NCBI GenBank assembly: GCA_937880705.1
Contig: CALGRZ010000094.1
Span: forward strand, 1 to 13,111
Source: an uncultured Alistipes sp.
GTDB lineage: Bacteria > Bacteroidota > Bacteroidia > Bacteroidales > Rikenellaceae
Reading direction: 5' to 3'
DNA: 13,111 nucleotides
Below the pieces are notes generated by a model, which saw nothing but the letters and a program-made list of their open reading frames with translations, had not been told where the DNA came from and searched no databases. The number at the start of each line of letters is the position of its first letter. The stretch's first letter is position 1. Made by a program: the position numbers and the translations under genes. This document shows, piece by piece, positions 1 to 6,886 of this stretch.

Positions 1-4
1 AAAG

Positions 5-24
5 TCCTCCTTTTCAAAGGAGGA
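5..24. repeat. Short perfect inverted repeat (hairpin)
   Basis: Nine bases (TCCTCCTTT) pair perfectly with AAAGGAGGA across a 2-base loop, and weak pairing extends outward. The arms contain an anti-SD-like and an SD-like sequence, but no gene start follows. On the + strand it is followed by TTT only, so it could be a weak terminator of a gene lying left of the window. Its role is unknown. Confidence 0.4.
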
Positions 25-61
25 TTTAGGTGGATTGTAAATATATAAACGAAAATGCGTC

Positions 62-114
62 AGCATTTTGAGGGCAAGTATAACGCCAAAATACACTTTT
101 TATTCAGCCTCTTA
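62..114 (+). repeat. Dispersed repeat, right-half copy
   Basis: These 53 bases match 6129-6181 at 51 of 53 positions, and weaker similarity continues to about 123. The other copy is a complete foldback element. Here only its right half is recognisable: bases 1-61 do not supply the matching left arm, so this copy is truncated or rearranged. A local AAAATGC/GCATTTT hairpin (52-58 with 63-69) straddles the junction. It lies downstream of the nucleotidyltransferase gene, beyond that gene's terminator. Confidence 0.8.
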
Positions 115-134
115 AGTTTGAGGTGATATAGAGC

Positions 135-177
135 AAAAGAAGAGATCGCACTCCGCCTTGGAGTGCGATCTCTTCTT
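135..177 (-). terminator. Rho-independent terminator of the nucleotidyltransferase gene
   Basis: A perfect 18-bp stem (137-154 with 160-177) encloses a 5-base loop. Read on the minus strand, it is followed by a short T run (TTTT, complement of 135-138). It starts about 40 bases after the stop codon of the leftward gene ending at 219. The stem is unusually long and perfect; the T tract is short. Confidence 0.8.
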
Positions 178-218
178 ATCACTATCCACGAGCCGTGCGG
201 CCCGATATGGCAGCTACC

Positions 219-1124
219 CTACCAGAGCTTACGCGGATACTCGCCCGCAGCGATAAGCTCCTCGATCTTCTGCATCAGCTGGGGCTTATCCTCCTTATAG
301 GTAACACCAAACCAGTTGGCCGTAGTCGAGAGTACACGCATCGTAGCGTCACCATCGTTGATGACCTTGTTGACCATCAGCGGGATGAAGAACTCCGACT
401 TGAGGTTGTCGATATTGGCCTTGAGGAACTCCTTGAAGTAGGCCTCCGAGTGGCGGAAGTAGTCGGGCGTAAAGCCAAAGAGGTTCATCGACACGGGTGT
501 ATTCTCCTCCAGAGGCTCATCCTCGCCATTGTCGTGGAAGACGATGGTGCCATTCACACGCTCAATCTTGGTGCGCTCAACCATCGAGGTGAGGTTACCC
601 TCCTCGTTGATGGTGCATACGCCACGCGACACGGTGCCATTCTCCGACAGGGTCTTGCAGACCTCGTAACCCACCATGCAATATTTACCCTCCGAGCCCT
701 CGAGCTGCGAGAGGTAGTCACCGATGACACGGTAGGCATCACGACCGTAGAAGTCATCGGCATTGATAACGGCAAAGGGCTCACGGATAACCTTCGCAGC
801 CATCATCACAGCGTGGTTGGTACCCCACGGCTTCTGACGCTCGGCGGGCAGCTCAAAGCCCTCGGGCAGACAGTCAAGCTCCTGATATACATACTCTACC
901 TCAATCTTATGGCCAAAGCGTTCAGCGTTGAACACCTCGCAGAAGTCCTGCGCGAAAGAGTGACGAATAACAAATACTACTCTACCAAAGCCGGCACGAA
1001 TAGCATCATAAACCGAGTAGTCGATGATGGCCTCGCCGTTAGGGCCTACGCCATCCATCTGCTTAAGTGAGCCATAGCGCGAACCCATGCCCGCAGCCAA
1101 GACCAAAAGTGTAGGTTTTACCAT
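219..1124 (-). CDS. Sugar nucleotidyltransferase (NDP-sugar pyrophosphorylase-like)
   Basis: The 301-residue protein belongs to the NTP_transferase (GT-A-like) fold, which joins a sugar phosphate to an NTP to give an NDP-sugar and pyrophosphate in the cytoplasm. The N-terminal nucleotide loop is AAGMGSRYGSLK (residues 10-21), followed by DGVGPNGE (24-31). WGTNHAV (100-106) and NADDFYG (121-127) match the base-binding and metal-binding positions of the family, and a conserved-looking WFGVTYKEDKP (271-281) lies near the C-terminus. No left-handed beta-helix follows, so it is not GlmU-like. The sugar and nucleotide cannot be read from sequence; no sugar kinase lies beside it in the window. It is monocistronic here, with its own promoter (1159-1190) and terminator (135-177), and is divergent from the LytM-dxr operon. 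The ATG at 1124 directly precedes the fold's first strand. The family is confident; the substrate is unknown. Confidence 0.9.
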   Translation of the reverse strand: MVKPTLLVLAAGMGSRYGSLKQMDGVGPNGEAIIDYSVYDAIRAGFGRVVFVIRHSFAQDFCEVFNAERFGHKIEVEYVYQELDCLPEGFELPAERQKPWGTNHAVMMAAKVIREPFAVINADDFYGRDAYRVIGDYLSQLEGSEGKYCMVGYEVCKTLSENGTVSRGVCTINEEGNLTSMVERTKIERVNGTIVFHDNGEDEPLEENTPVSMNLFGFTPDYFRHSEAYFKEFLKANIDNLKSEFFIPLMVNKVINDGDATMRVLSTTANWFGVTYKEDKPQLMQKIEELIAAGEYPRKLW

Positions 1125-1158
1125 AGAACTATTTGTTAATTTAGTGTTTTTCGTGCTA

Positions 1159-1190
1159 CAAAGGTAAAAAAGTTAAACGGAAATACCAAG
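1159..1190 (-). promoter_or_regulatory. Bacteroidota-type promoter for the nucleotidyltransferase gene
   Basis: On the minus strand, TACCTTTG (1166-1159) matches the Bacteroidetes -7 consensus TAnnTTTG. CTTG (1190-1187), 20 bases upstream, is a 3-of-4 match to the -33 TTTG. The predicted leader before the ATG at 1124 is about 30 bases and AT-rich, with no Shine-Dalgarno sequence, as is usual in this phylum. Confidence 0.65.
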
Positions 1191-1207
1191 TATCCGACCA
1201 TTTTCGT

Positions 1208-1215
1208 TATCTTTG
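1208..1215 (+). promoter_or_regulatory. -7 element of the LytM-dxr-rseP-radA operon promoter
   Basis: TATCTTTG fits TAnnTTTG exactly. No clear TTTG is seen 19-21 bases upstream, so the -33 element is weak or absent. Transcription starting a few bases downstream would leave only about 5-8 bases before the ATG at 1227. Confidence 0.6.
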
Positions 1216-1226
1216 CGCAAATATAT

Positions 1227-2105
1227 ATGTATATGGAAGAGAGCACAAATAACTCTATATGGTCACGCCTCACCGATCGCGGTCAGCTATCCATGCGCGA
1301 TAGGAAGAGCGATGAGATACATTGGCGCGTGAACATCTCGCAGTTAGGACTCATTGGCGGACTGCTGGCCCTTGTTGTCATCATCTTCATCACGCTGATG
1401 TTGCTGATGGCCTACACCCCCATACTCGACATCCTGCCCGGCTACCGCACACGCGCCGACAGGATGCACAACGACCTTACGCACAACATCATGCGTCTGG
1501 ACTCGCTCGAGCGACACATGGAGATGATCATGGAGTACAACGAGGCGGTGACACAGATAATGAGCGGCAGCACACCCTCACTGCACTCGACAGTGTTGAC
1601 CGACACCATACGCTACGACAAGTCGCGCATCCTGCCTACACGCGCGGATACGCTGCTGCGCGCAGCACTCGAGAGCACCACGGGTGACTACTCGCTGACA
1701 AACACCAAGCCTCTGCGCTCTGAGGCTGCCCTATTCAGTGCGCCCATGCAAGGCACTATAACACGCCCGTTTGATGCCCCCGAGTCGAGCTTTGACGTGG
1801 CCATCATGCCTATCGACGGTGACAGCTCGGTGAAGGCCGTGGAGAGTGGCACAGTGATAGGTATCGAGCGCAATGCCGATGCCATGGCGAGCATTACCAT
1901 ACAGCACACCGGCGGCTACATCTCGATATACAACAACCTGGGCACGGTGCTGGTGCGCAAGGGTCAGAGTGTGCAGAGCGGCTCGGTGGTGGGTGACCTC
2001 ACATTTGCCGAGGCCGAGGCCTCTAATACAAGTAACCTCGAGCTGCGCTTCGAGCTATGGCGAGATGGCACAGCCGTAGACCCCGAGAGATATATCCTCT
2101 TTTAG
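1227..2105 (+). CDS. Membrane-anchored LytM (M23-like) protein, probably catalytically inactive
   Basis: The 292-residue protein has a short basic cytoplasmic N-terminus, one membrane helix (about 38-62), a probable helical or coiled segment (74-113) and a C-terminal LytM domain (about 168-288) that would sit in the periplasm. The LytM fold is recognisable from SAPMQGTITRPF (171-182), the AVESGTVIGI strand (204-213), VRKGQSVQSGSVVGDL (243-258) and LRFELWRDG (273-281). The ligands of active M23 peptidases are mostly replaced: the HxxxD position reads ESSFD (186-190), the YxHL position reads YNNL (235-238) and the HLHFE position reads ELRFE (272-276). Only the Asp remains. By analogy with EnvC and NlpD, it may bind or activate another cell-wall enzyme; that is inference. 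In-frame ATGs at 1227 and 1233 are both possible starts. It leads the operon, 18 bases before dxr. Confidence 0.88.
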   Translation: MYMEESTNNSIWSRLTDRGQLSMRDRKSDEIHWRVNISQLGLIGGLLALVVIIFITLMLLMAYTPILDILPGYRTRADRMHNDLTHNIMRLDSLERHMEMIMEYNEAVTQIMSGSTPSLHSTVLTDTIRYDKSRILPTRADTLLRAALESTTGDYSLTNTKPLRSEAALFSAPMQGTITRPFDAPESSFDVAIMPIDGDSSVKAVESGTVIGIERNADAMASITIQHTGGYISIYNNLGTVLVRKGQSVQSGSVVGDLTFAEAEASNTSNLELRFELWRDGTAVDPERYILF

Positions 2106-2123
2106 AAACACTATCAAGCAACC

Positions 2124-3275
2124 ATGGAGAGAATAACACTGCTTGGCTCAACAGGCTCGATAGGAGAGCAGACGCTGGACATCGTGCGCCGCTACCCCGA
2201 GCGTTTCAAGATAACATCGCTGGTAGCACACAGCCGCTGGCAGCAGCTTGCAGCGCAAGCCCGCGAGTTTGGTGCCGAGAGCGTGGTGATTGGCGACGAG
2301 CGTTACTACGATCTGCTTAAGCGCGAGCTCAACGGCACCGACATCGAGGTCTTGTGTGGCAGCGAGGCCATCAACCATGTCGCCTCGAGCTACCGCAGCG
2401 ACACCATAGTCAATGCGCTGGTAGGCTATGCCGGCCTGCACCCTACGGCACTTGCCATAGAGAGTGGCAAACGTATCGCGCTGGCAAATAAGGAGACACT
2501 GGTTGTCGGTGGCGACATAATCATGTCGGCAGCACGACGTAAGGGTGTCGAAATAGTGCCTATCGACTCGGAGCACTCGGCCATAATGCAGTGTCTTGAG
2601 GGCGAGCAGCGCAAGAGCATCCGCAACCTGATAATAACGTGTAGCGGTGGTGCCCTGCGCAACATGAGCCGCGAGGAGCTCGGCATGGTGACACCCGAGC
2701 TAGCACTCAAGCATCCGCAGTGGAAGATGGGTGCAAAGATCACCATCGACTCGGCAACGCTGGTCAACAAGGGCTTCGAGGTTATCGAGGCACACTGGCT
2801 CTTCAACATTGAGCCCGAGCGCATCAAGGTGGTTATACACCCGCAGTCCATCGTACACTCGATGGTGGAGTTTACCGACGGTGCCGTGAAGGCACAGCTG
2901 GGCACGGCCGACATGCACACACCCATAAGCTATGCTCTGCTCTACCCCGAGCGAGCTGCGGAGGCACAGGAGAACTTCTCGATACTGGACTACCCCACCC
3001 TTACCTTTGCGGATGTGGATCGCGAGAAGTACCCGGCACTCGACATCGCCTACGACTGCCTCATGCGTGGTGGCACGGCAGCATGTACGATGAATGGCTC
3101 GAATGAGGTGGCCGTGGCAGCCTTCCTGAACCATAAGTGTTCGTATCTGGACATCGTGGGCTCGATTCGCTATGCACTTGAGAATGCATCGTTCGAGCAG
3201 AACCCGACACTTGCCGACTACGACATGGCCAACAGCGAGGCTCGTGAGCTCACGCGCCGATACCTAAATTTGTAG
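2124..3275 (+). CDS. dxr: 1-deoxy-D-xylulose 5-phosphate reductoisomerase
   Basis: The enzyme converts DXP to 2-C-methyl-D-erythritol 4-phosphate with NADPH and a divalent metal, the committed step of the MEP isoprenoid pathway in the cytoplasm. At 383 residues it is a little short of the E. coli enzyme but within the family range. The NADPH loop is GSTGSIGEQTLDI (8-20), and ANKET follows at 121-125. The metal ligands are D148 and E150 in IDSEHS, and E219 in NKGFE (215-219). Substrate-binding CSGG (173-176), HPQW (197-200) and NGSNEVAVAAFL (324-335) are intact. Nothing appears missing. It lies 18 bases after the LytM gene and 33 bases before rseP; dxr next to rseP is a widely conserved arrangement. 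No Shine-Dalgarno sequence is visible, which is normal for this phylum. Confidence 0.98.
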   Translation: MERITLLGSTGSIGEQTLDIVRRYPERFKITSLVAHSRWQQLAAQAREFGAESVVIGDERYYDLLKRELNGTDIEVLCGSEAINHVASSYRSDTIVNALVGYAGLHPTALAIESGKRIALANKETLVVGGDIIMSAARRKGVEIVPIDSEHSAIMQCLEGEQRKSIRNLIITCSGGALRNMSREELGMVTPELALKHPQWKMGAKITIDSATLVNKGFEVIEAHWLFNIEPERIKVVIHPQSIVHSMVEFTDGAVKAQLGTADMHTPISYALLYPERAAEAQENFSILDYPTLTFADVDREKYPALDIAYDCLMRGGTAACTMNGSNEVAVAAFLNHKCSYLDIVGSIRYALENASFEQNPTLADYDMANSEARELTRRYLNL

Positions 3276-3308
3276 AGACCCCATTAAACAAGAAAATAGA
3301 TACACATT

Positions 3309-4622
3309 ATGGAGATAGCAATTAAGATTTTACAGTTTATCGTCTCGTTGTCTATGCTGGTGATGATTCACGAGTTTGGACACTACATCACAGCACGACT
3401 TTTTAAGATCCGTGTGGAGAAGTTCTACATCTTCTTCGACCCCTGGTTCTCGCTCTACAAGCGCAAGATAGGCAACACCGAGTATGGTATTGGATGGCTG
3501 CCCCTGGGTGGCTATGTGTCGCTTGCAGGTATGATCGACGAGTCGATGAACCTCGAGCAGATGAAGCAGGAGCCACAACCCTGGGAGTTCCGCTCGAAGC
3601 CCGCATGGCAGCGACTTATCGTCATGCTGGCCGGTGTGATGATGAACGTAATACTTGCAATGGCCATCTACTCGGCCATGCTCTATAGCTGGGGCGAGAG
3701 CTACTATCACAACGACGACATGGTCAACGGCTACGCCTTCAACGAGGAGGGTAAAGGCCTTGGCTTTGAGGATGGTGACCGCATACTTACTATCGACGGC
3801 GAGGCCATCGGCAACGTGGCCGAGATTGGCGAGAAGCTGCTGATAGCCGACAACACACGCCACATCGTCATCGAGCGTGCCGGCGAGAAGATCGAGCTCG
3901 ATATCACCCTTGACAAGCTTGTTGAGATGCGCGAGAGTGGCGGCTACAAGGGCCTCTACCGCGAGTTTGTGCCCTACGTCGTTGAGGAGGTGGTAGCACC
4001 CACGGCACAGGAGGCCGGCTTCGAGTCGGGCGACCGCATCATAGCCATCGCAGGCGAGGCTGTTGCAGATCGTCACTATGGCGACGAGGTGCTTAACCGC
4101 GTGAAGGGCACCACAACCCGAATTGACGTGTTGCGTGGCGTGGATACCCTCGCACTCAACGTACCCATCAGCGATGAGGCAAAGATCGGCATTACCGTGC
4201 GCCATGTGGTACCCCGACAGCGCGACTACGGCTTCTGGGAGTCTATACCCGCAGGTGTAAGGCGTGCCGGTGAGGAGATCTCGTCATATTGGCAGCAGCT
4301 TAAGATGATTGTCAACCCCGATACGAAGCTCTACAAGGAGGTGGGTGGCTTCATCGCCATCGGCAACGTATTCCCCGGCGAGTGGAATTGGTACACATTC
4401 TGGAACCTCACGGCACTCATCTCCATAATGCTTGCCGTGATGAACCTCCTGCCCATACCCGGCTTGGATGGTGGTCATGCGCTGTTCACCCTCTGGGAGA
4501 TCATCACACGCCGCAAGCCCAGCGATAAGTTCCTCGAGGTGATGCAGTGGATAGGCCTTGCGATACTCTTCGCGCTGCTGATCTACGCCAACGGCAACGA
4601 CATCGTAAAACTCTTTAGCTAA
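3309..4622 (+). CDS. rseP: Site-2 protease family RseP intramembrane zinc metalloprotease
   Basis: This is a multi-spanning inner-membrane M50 protease that cleaves transmembrane substrates, classically anti-sigma factors or leftover signal peptides. The zinc motif HEFGH (21-25) lies in the first membrane helix, and the third ligand is in NLLPIPGLDGGH (379-390, D387). Two PDZ-like domains lie between, with cores at about 152-168 (FEDGDRILTIDGEAI) and 235-252 (EAGFESGDRIIAIAGEAV). Further membrane helices are at about 103-126, 366-388 and 411-427. GGFIAIG (346-352) stands where proteobacterial proteins have a GPxxI motif. The length of 437 residues is normal. All catalytic residues are present. 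Substrates are not evident from the window, and no sigma/anti-sigma pair is adjacent. The gene is third in the operon, with only 9 bases before radA. Confidence 0.95.
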   Translation: MEIAIKILQFIVSLSMLVMIHEFGHYITARLFKIRVEKFYIFFDPWFSLYKRKIGNTEYGIGWLPLGGYVSLAGMIDESMNLEQMKQEPQPWEFRSKPAWQRLIVMLAGVMMNVILAMAIYSAMLYSWGESYYHNDDMVNGYAFNEEGKGLGFEDGDRILTIDGEAIGNVAEIGEKLLIADNTRHIVIERAGEKIELDITLDKLVEMRESGGYKGLYREFVPYVVEEVVAPTAQEAGFESGDRIIAIAGEAVADRHYGDEVLNRVKGTTTRIDVLRGVDTLALNVPISDEAKIGITVRHVVPRQRDYGFWESIPAGVRRAGEEISSYWQQLKMIVNPDTKLYKEVGGFIAIGNVFPGEWNWYTFWNLTALISIMLAVMNLLPIPGLDGGHALFTLWEIITRRKPSDKFLEVMQWIGLAILFALLIYANGNDIVKLFS

Positions 4623-4631
4623 CAGTAACTT

Positions 4632-5990
4632 ATGGCAAAGGTTAAACGCGCGTTTTTCTGCACGGAGTGTGGCTACGAGACCCCGAAGTGGTTGGGCAAG
4701 TGCCCCGCCTGCGGGGCGTGGAATACCATCACCGAGCATATCGTGGCCAAGGAGTCGTCGTCGGTAGCGGCACAGGTGGCCTCGGTACCTCGTGCCGTAG
4801 CTCGCAAGGTACAGGATATCACCGAGCATGAGAATAGACGTATCGACCTTGGACATAGCGAGGTAAACCGTGTGCTCGGAGGTGGTCTGGTGCCCGGCTC
4901 ACTGATACTGCTGGGCGGTGAGCCCGGCATCGGCAAGTCAACACTCTCGCTACAGCTGGCACTCACCAACAACGGTCTAACGACGCTCTATGTATCGGGC
5001 GAGGAGTCGGCCGAGCAGATAAAGATGCGCGCCACGCGCCTCGGCATCAACAACGAGGAGTGTATCGTATTCACAGAGACACTGCTCGAGAACATCGTGG
5101 CACAGATCGAGGAGAGCCGCCCCGATGTGGTTATCATCGACTCCATTCAGACCATGTACACCGACCTTGTGGACTCCTCGGCGGGCAGCGTAACGCAGAT
5201 ACGCGAGTGCGCCACGACACTGCTCCGTGTGGCCAAGTCGTCGGGCATAGCCATATTTATCATCGGCCATATCACCAAAGATGGCACCATAGCAGGCCCC
5301 AAGATTTTGGAGCATATAGTCGACGTGGTGCTTCAGTTCGAGGGCGACCATAACAACACCTACCGCATATTGCGAGGCATCAAAAATCGCTTTGGTGCCA
5401 CCTCCGAGATAGGCGTATTCGAGATGTGCGACAATGGTCTGAAGCAGGTGGACAACCCCTCGGAGATACTTCTGTCGCACTACGACGAGCCTCTGGCCGG
5501 CATATCGGTGGGCTCGGTGGTAGATGGCATACGCCCCTACCTTATCGAGGTGCAGTCGCTGGTGAGCAACGCCGCCTACGGCACGCCACAACGCTCCTCG
5601 ACAGGCTTCGACCAGCGTCGTCTGAACATGCTGTTGGCCGTATTGGAGAAGCGCGTGGGCATGAAGATGTTTCAGAAGGATGTCTTTCTCAACTTTGCCG
5701 GAGGCTTCAAGATCTCCGACACGGGCATGGATCTCTCGGTGGTGGCGGCCATCATATCATCATACTACGACCGTCCGTTGAGCGAGGGGGTATGCTGTGC
5801 CGGTGAGATAGGCCTCTCGGGTGAGGTGCGACCTGCGCCCCGCACCGAGCAGCGCATATCGGAGGCGGCACGTCTGGGCTTTAAGCGCATCGTCGTATCG
5901 AGCTTCGTGGAGCGCAGCATAAAACGACCCAAGGGTATCGACGTGGTCTTTATCTCGAATATCACAGAGCTGCCGAAGGCACTCTTTTAG
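4632..5990 (+). CDS. radA: DNA repair protein RadA
   Basis: RadA is a RecA-related ATPase that helps process recombination intermediates by promoting branch migration. The 452-residue protein has the complete architecture: an N-terminal four-cysteine zinc finger (C10, C13, C24, C27), a RecA-like ATPase core with Walker A GGEPGIGKST (95-104) and Walker B VVIIDS (166-171), the RadA-specific KNRFG (251-255), and a C-terminal Lon-protease-like domain (about 285-452) with no sign of protease activity expected. It starts 9 bases after rseP and is the last gene of the operon, followed after 22 bases by a strong terminator. The start is supported by the zinc finger lying immediately after it. Confidence 0.98.
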   Translation: MAKVKRAFFCTECGYETPKWLGKCPACGAWNTITEHIVAKESSSVAAQVASVPRAVARKVQDITEHENRRIDLGHSEVNRVLGGGLVPGSLILLGGEPGIGKSTLSLQLALTNNGLTTLYVSGEESAEQIKMRATRLGINNEECIVFTETLLENIVAQIEESRPDVVIIDSIQTMYTDLVDSSAGSVTQIRECATTLLRVAKSSGIAIFIIGHITKDGTIAGPKILEHIVDVVLQFEGDHNNTYRILRGIKNRFGATSEIGVFEMCDNGLKQVDNPSEILLSHYDEPLAGISVGSVVDGIRPYLIEVQSLVSNAAYGTPQRSSTGFDQRRLNMLLAVLEKRVGMKMFQKDVFLNFAGGFKISDTGMDLSVVAAIISSYYDRPLSEGVCCAGEIGLSGEVRPAPRTEQRISEAARLGFKRIVVSSFVERSIKRPKGIDVVFISNITELPKALF

Positions 5991-6012
5991 CAGAGGGTAG
6001 AGTAAATATAGA

Positions 6013-6053
6013 GGGGATGACTAAAAAGTAAATTAGTCATCCCCATTTTTTTT
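6013..6053 (+). terminator. Rho-independent terminator of the LytM-dxr-rseP-radA operon
   Basis: A perfect 12-bp stem (GGGGATGACTAA at 6013-6024 with 6033-6044) encloses an 8-base loop and is followed by A and eight Ts. It lies 22 bases past the radA stop codon. There is no comparable T run in the opposite direction, so it serves the + strand. Confidence 0.95.
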
Positions 6054-6057
6054 GCTT

Positions 6058-6178
6058 GAGGTTGAATAAAAAGATGTAGTTTTAGGCATACGAAGCCCGA
6101 AAAAGCGGAGTTTACTTGAGTGTAAATGAGCATTTTGAGGGCGAGTATAACGCCAAAATACACTTTTAATTCAGCCTC
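6058..6178. repeat. 121-bp foldback repeat (MITE- or REP-like), full copy
   Basis: The ends are imperfect terminal inverted repeats. GAGGTTGAATAAAAAG... (6058-6087) pairs with the complement of 6152-6178 at 25 of 27 positions, one mismatch being a possible G-T pair, with single-base bulges at 6074, 6079 and 6084. Pairing continues inward: ATAC/GTAT (6088-6091 with 6145-6148), GCCC/GGGC (6095-6098 with 6139-6142), AAAA.GC/GC.TTTT (6100-6106 with 6130-6136) and TTTAC/GTAAA (6111-6115 with 6122-6126). The element is therefore close to one long palindrome. Its right half recurs at 62-114. It encodes no protein. It fills the gap between convergent radA and the AlkD-like gene and may end transcription of the latter. 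The gap 5991-6234 holds only this and the terminator. Confidence 0.8.
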
Positions 6179-6234
6179 TTATGGTTGAAGTTAGGTAAAG
6201 GTGCAAGCCTCTACGCTTTATGGCAAAAATGGCT

Positions 6235-6879
6235 CTAAACGTACTCCAGTCGCCACTCCAGCTCCTCGACAACGCGCTGTTTTGTCGGACACTCCGCCAC
6301 GCGCTCCAGCAGCACGGGGATGCCCACCTTGACCGTCTTATCCTTCGAGGCGATGTAGCATACCAACGACACCACACCATTGGCGATATAGGCCGACTCG
6401 GGATTTGCGCGGATGGCATTCTCGATGGCGATGTAGGCCACCTCGGTCAGCGTACGCTCGTTGCGCGATGCTGCCATAAGTGCTGCGTAGGCCACCATCT
6501 CGTTGCTCTCGGTAGACCACACGCCCATCAGCGAGTTGATATCGTAGATCTTCGACAGCAGAGCAAAGGCCAGCTCCTCGGCAAGCTCGGCATTGGCTAT
6601 GCCGCGTGACCAGAAGGGAAACTCATGGGGGTCGAGCTCGGCAGGATCGGCCAGATGACACGCCAAGAGCTTAAGCTCTCTGACCTGCTGCGTGTAGAGA
6701 TACTTTGCGAAGGCGTAGTCACGGGGCTGCTTGTCGGCTATCTCGCGCAGCGTGGCGATGCTGACACCATAGTTCAGGCCATACTTCTGGTTGTGCGTAG
6801 CCATACTCTCGGCTACGGCACCATTCATCTGCTTGCGTACAAGGCCAAGCAGCTCTATCATTCGCTGGGTATTATCCAT
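6235..6879 (-). CDS. DNA alkylation repair family protein (AlkD-like HEAT repeats)
   Basis: This 214-residue, predicted all-helical protein resembles the bacterial AlkD-like DNA alkylation repair family. Those proteins wrap DNA with HEAT-like repeats, and some excise N3- or N7-alkylated purines. Recognisable stretches are KYGLNYGVSIATLREIA (32-48) and the helix pair around QQVRELKLLACHLADP (64-79), followed by EFPFWSRGIANAELAEELA (86-104). I could not confirm the Trp/Asp catalytic set of AlkD, so glycosylase activity is not assured. It begins 7 bases after the DUF4831 gene and is probably cotranscribed with it. No classical terminator follows; the foldback repeat at 6058-6178 is the nearest structure. 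Confidence 0.75.
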   Translation of the reverse strand: MDNTQRMIELLGLVRKQMNGAVAESMATHNQKYGLNYGVSIATLREIADKQPRDYAFAKYLYTQQVRELKLLACHLADPAELDPHEFPFWSRGIANAELAEELAFALLSKIYDINSLMGVWSTESNEMVAYAALMAASRNERTLTEVAYIAIENAIRANPESAYIANGVVSLVCYIASKDKTVKVGIPVLLERVAECPTKQRVVEELEWRLEYV

Positions 6880-6886
6880 CGCTTAA

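Noticed and set aside
195..1070. A 291-codon open frame on the + strand opposite the nucleotidyltransferase gene
   Set aside because: It mirrors a clearly real gene, has no recognisable domain or promoter and contains the terminator-proximal region; such long antisense frames arise from codon bias in this GC-rich genome.
1227..2105. Calling this an active M23 endopeptidase
   Set aside because: The fold fits, but the zinc-binding and catalytic His positions are replaced, so only a LytM-like role is claimed.
3330..4205. A 291-codon open frame on the - strand opposite rseP
   Set aside because: It is a shadow of rseP, rich in His/Val/Leu strings with no domain resemblance. The same holds for the frames opposite dxr and radA.
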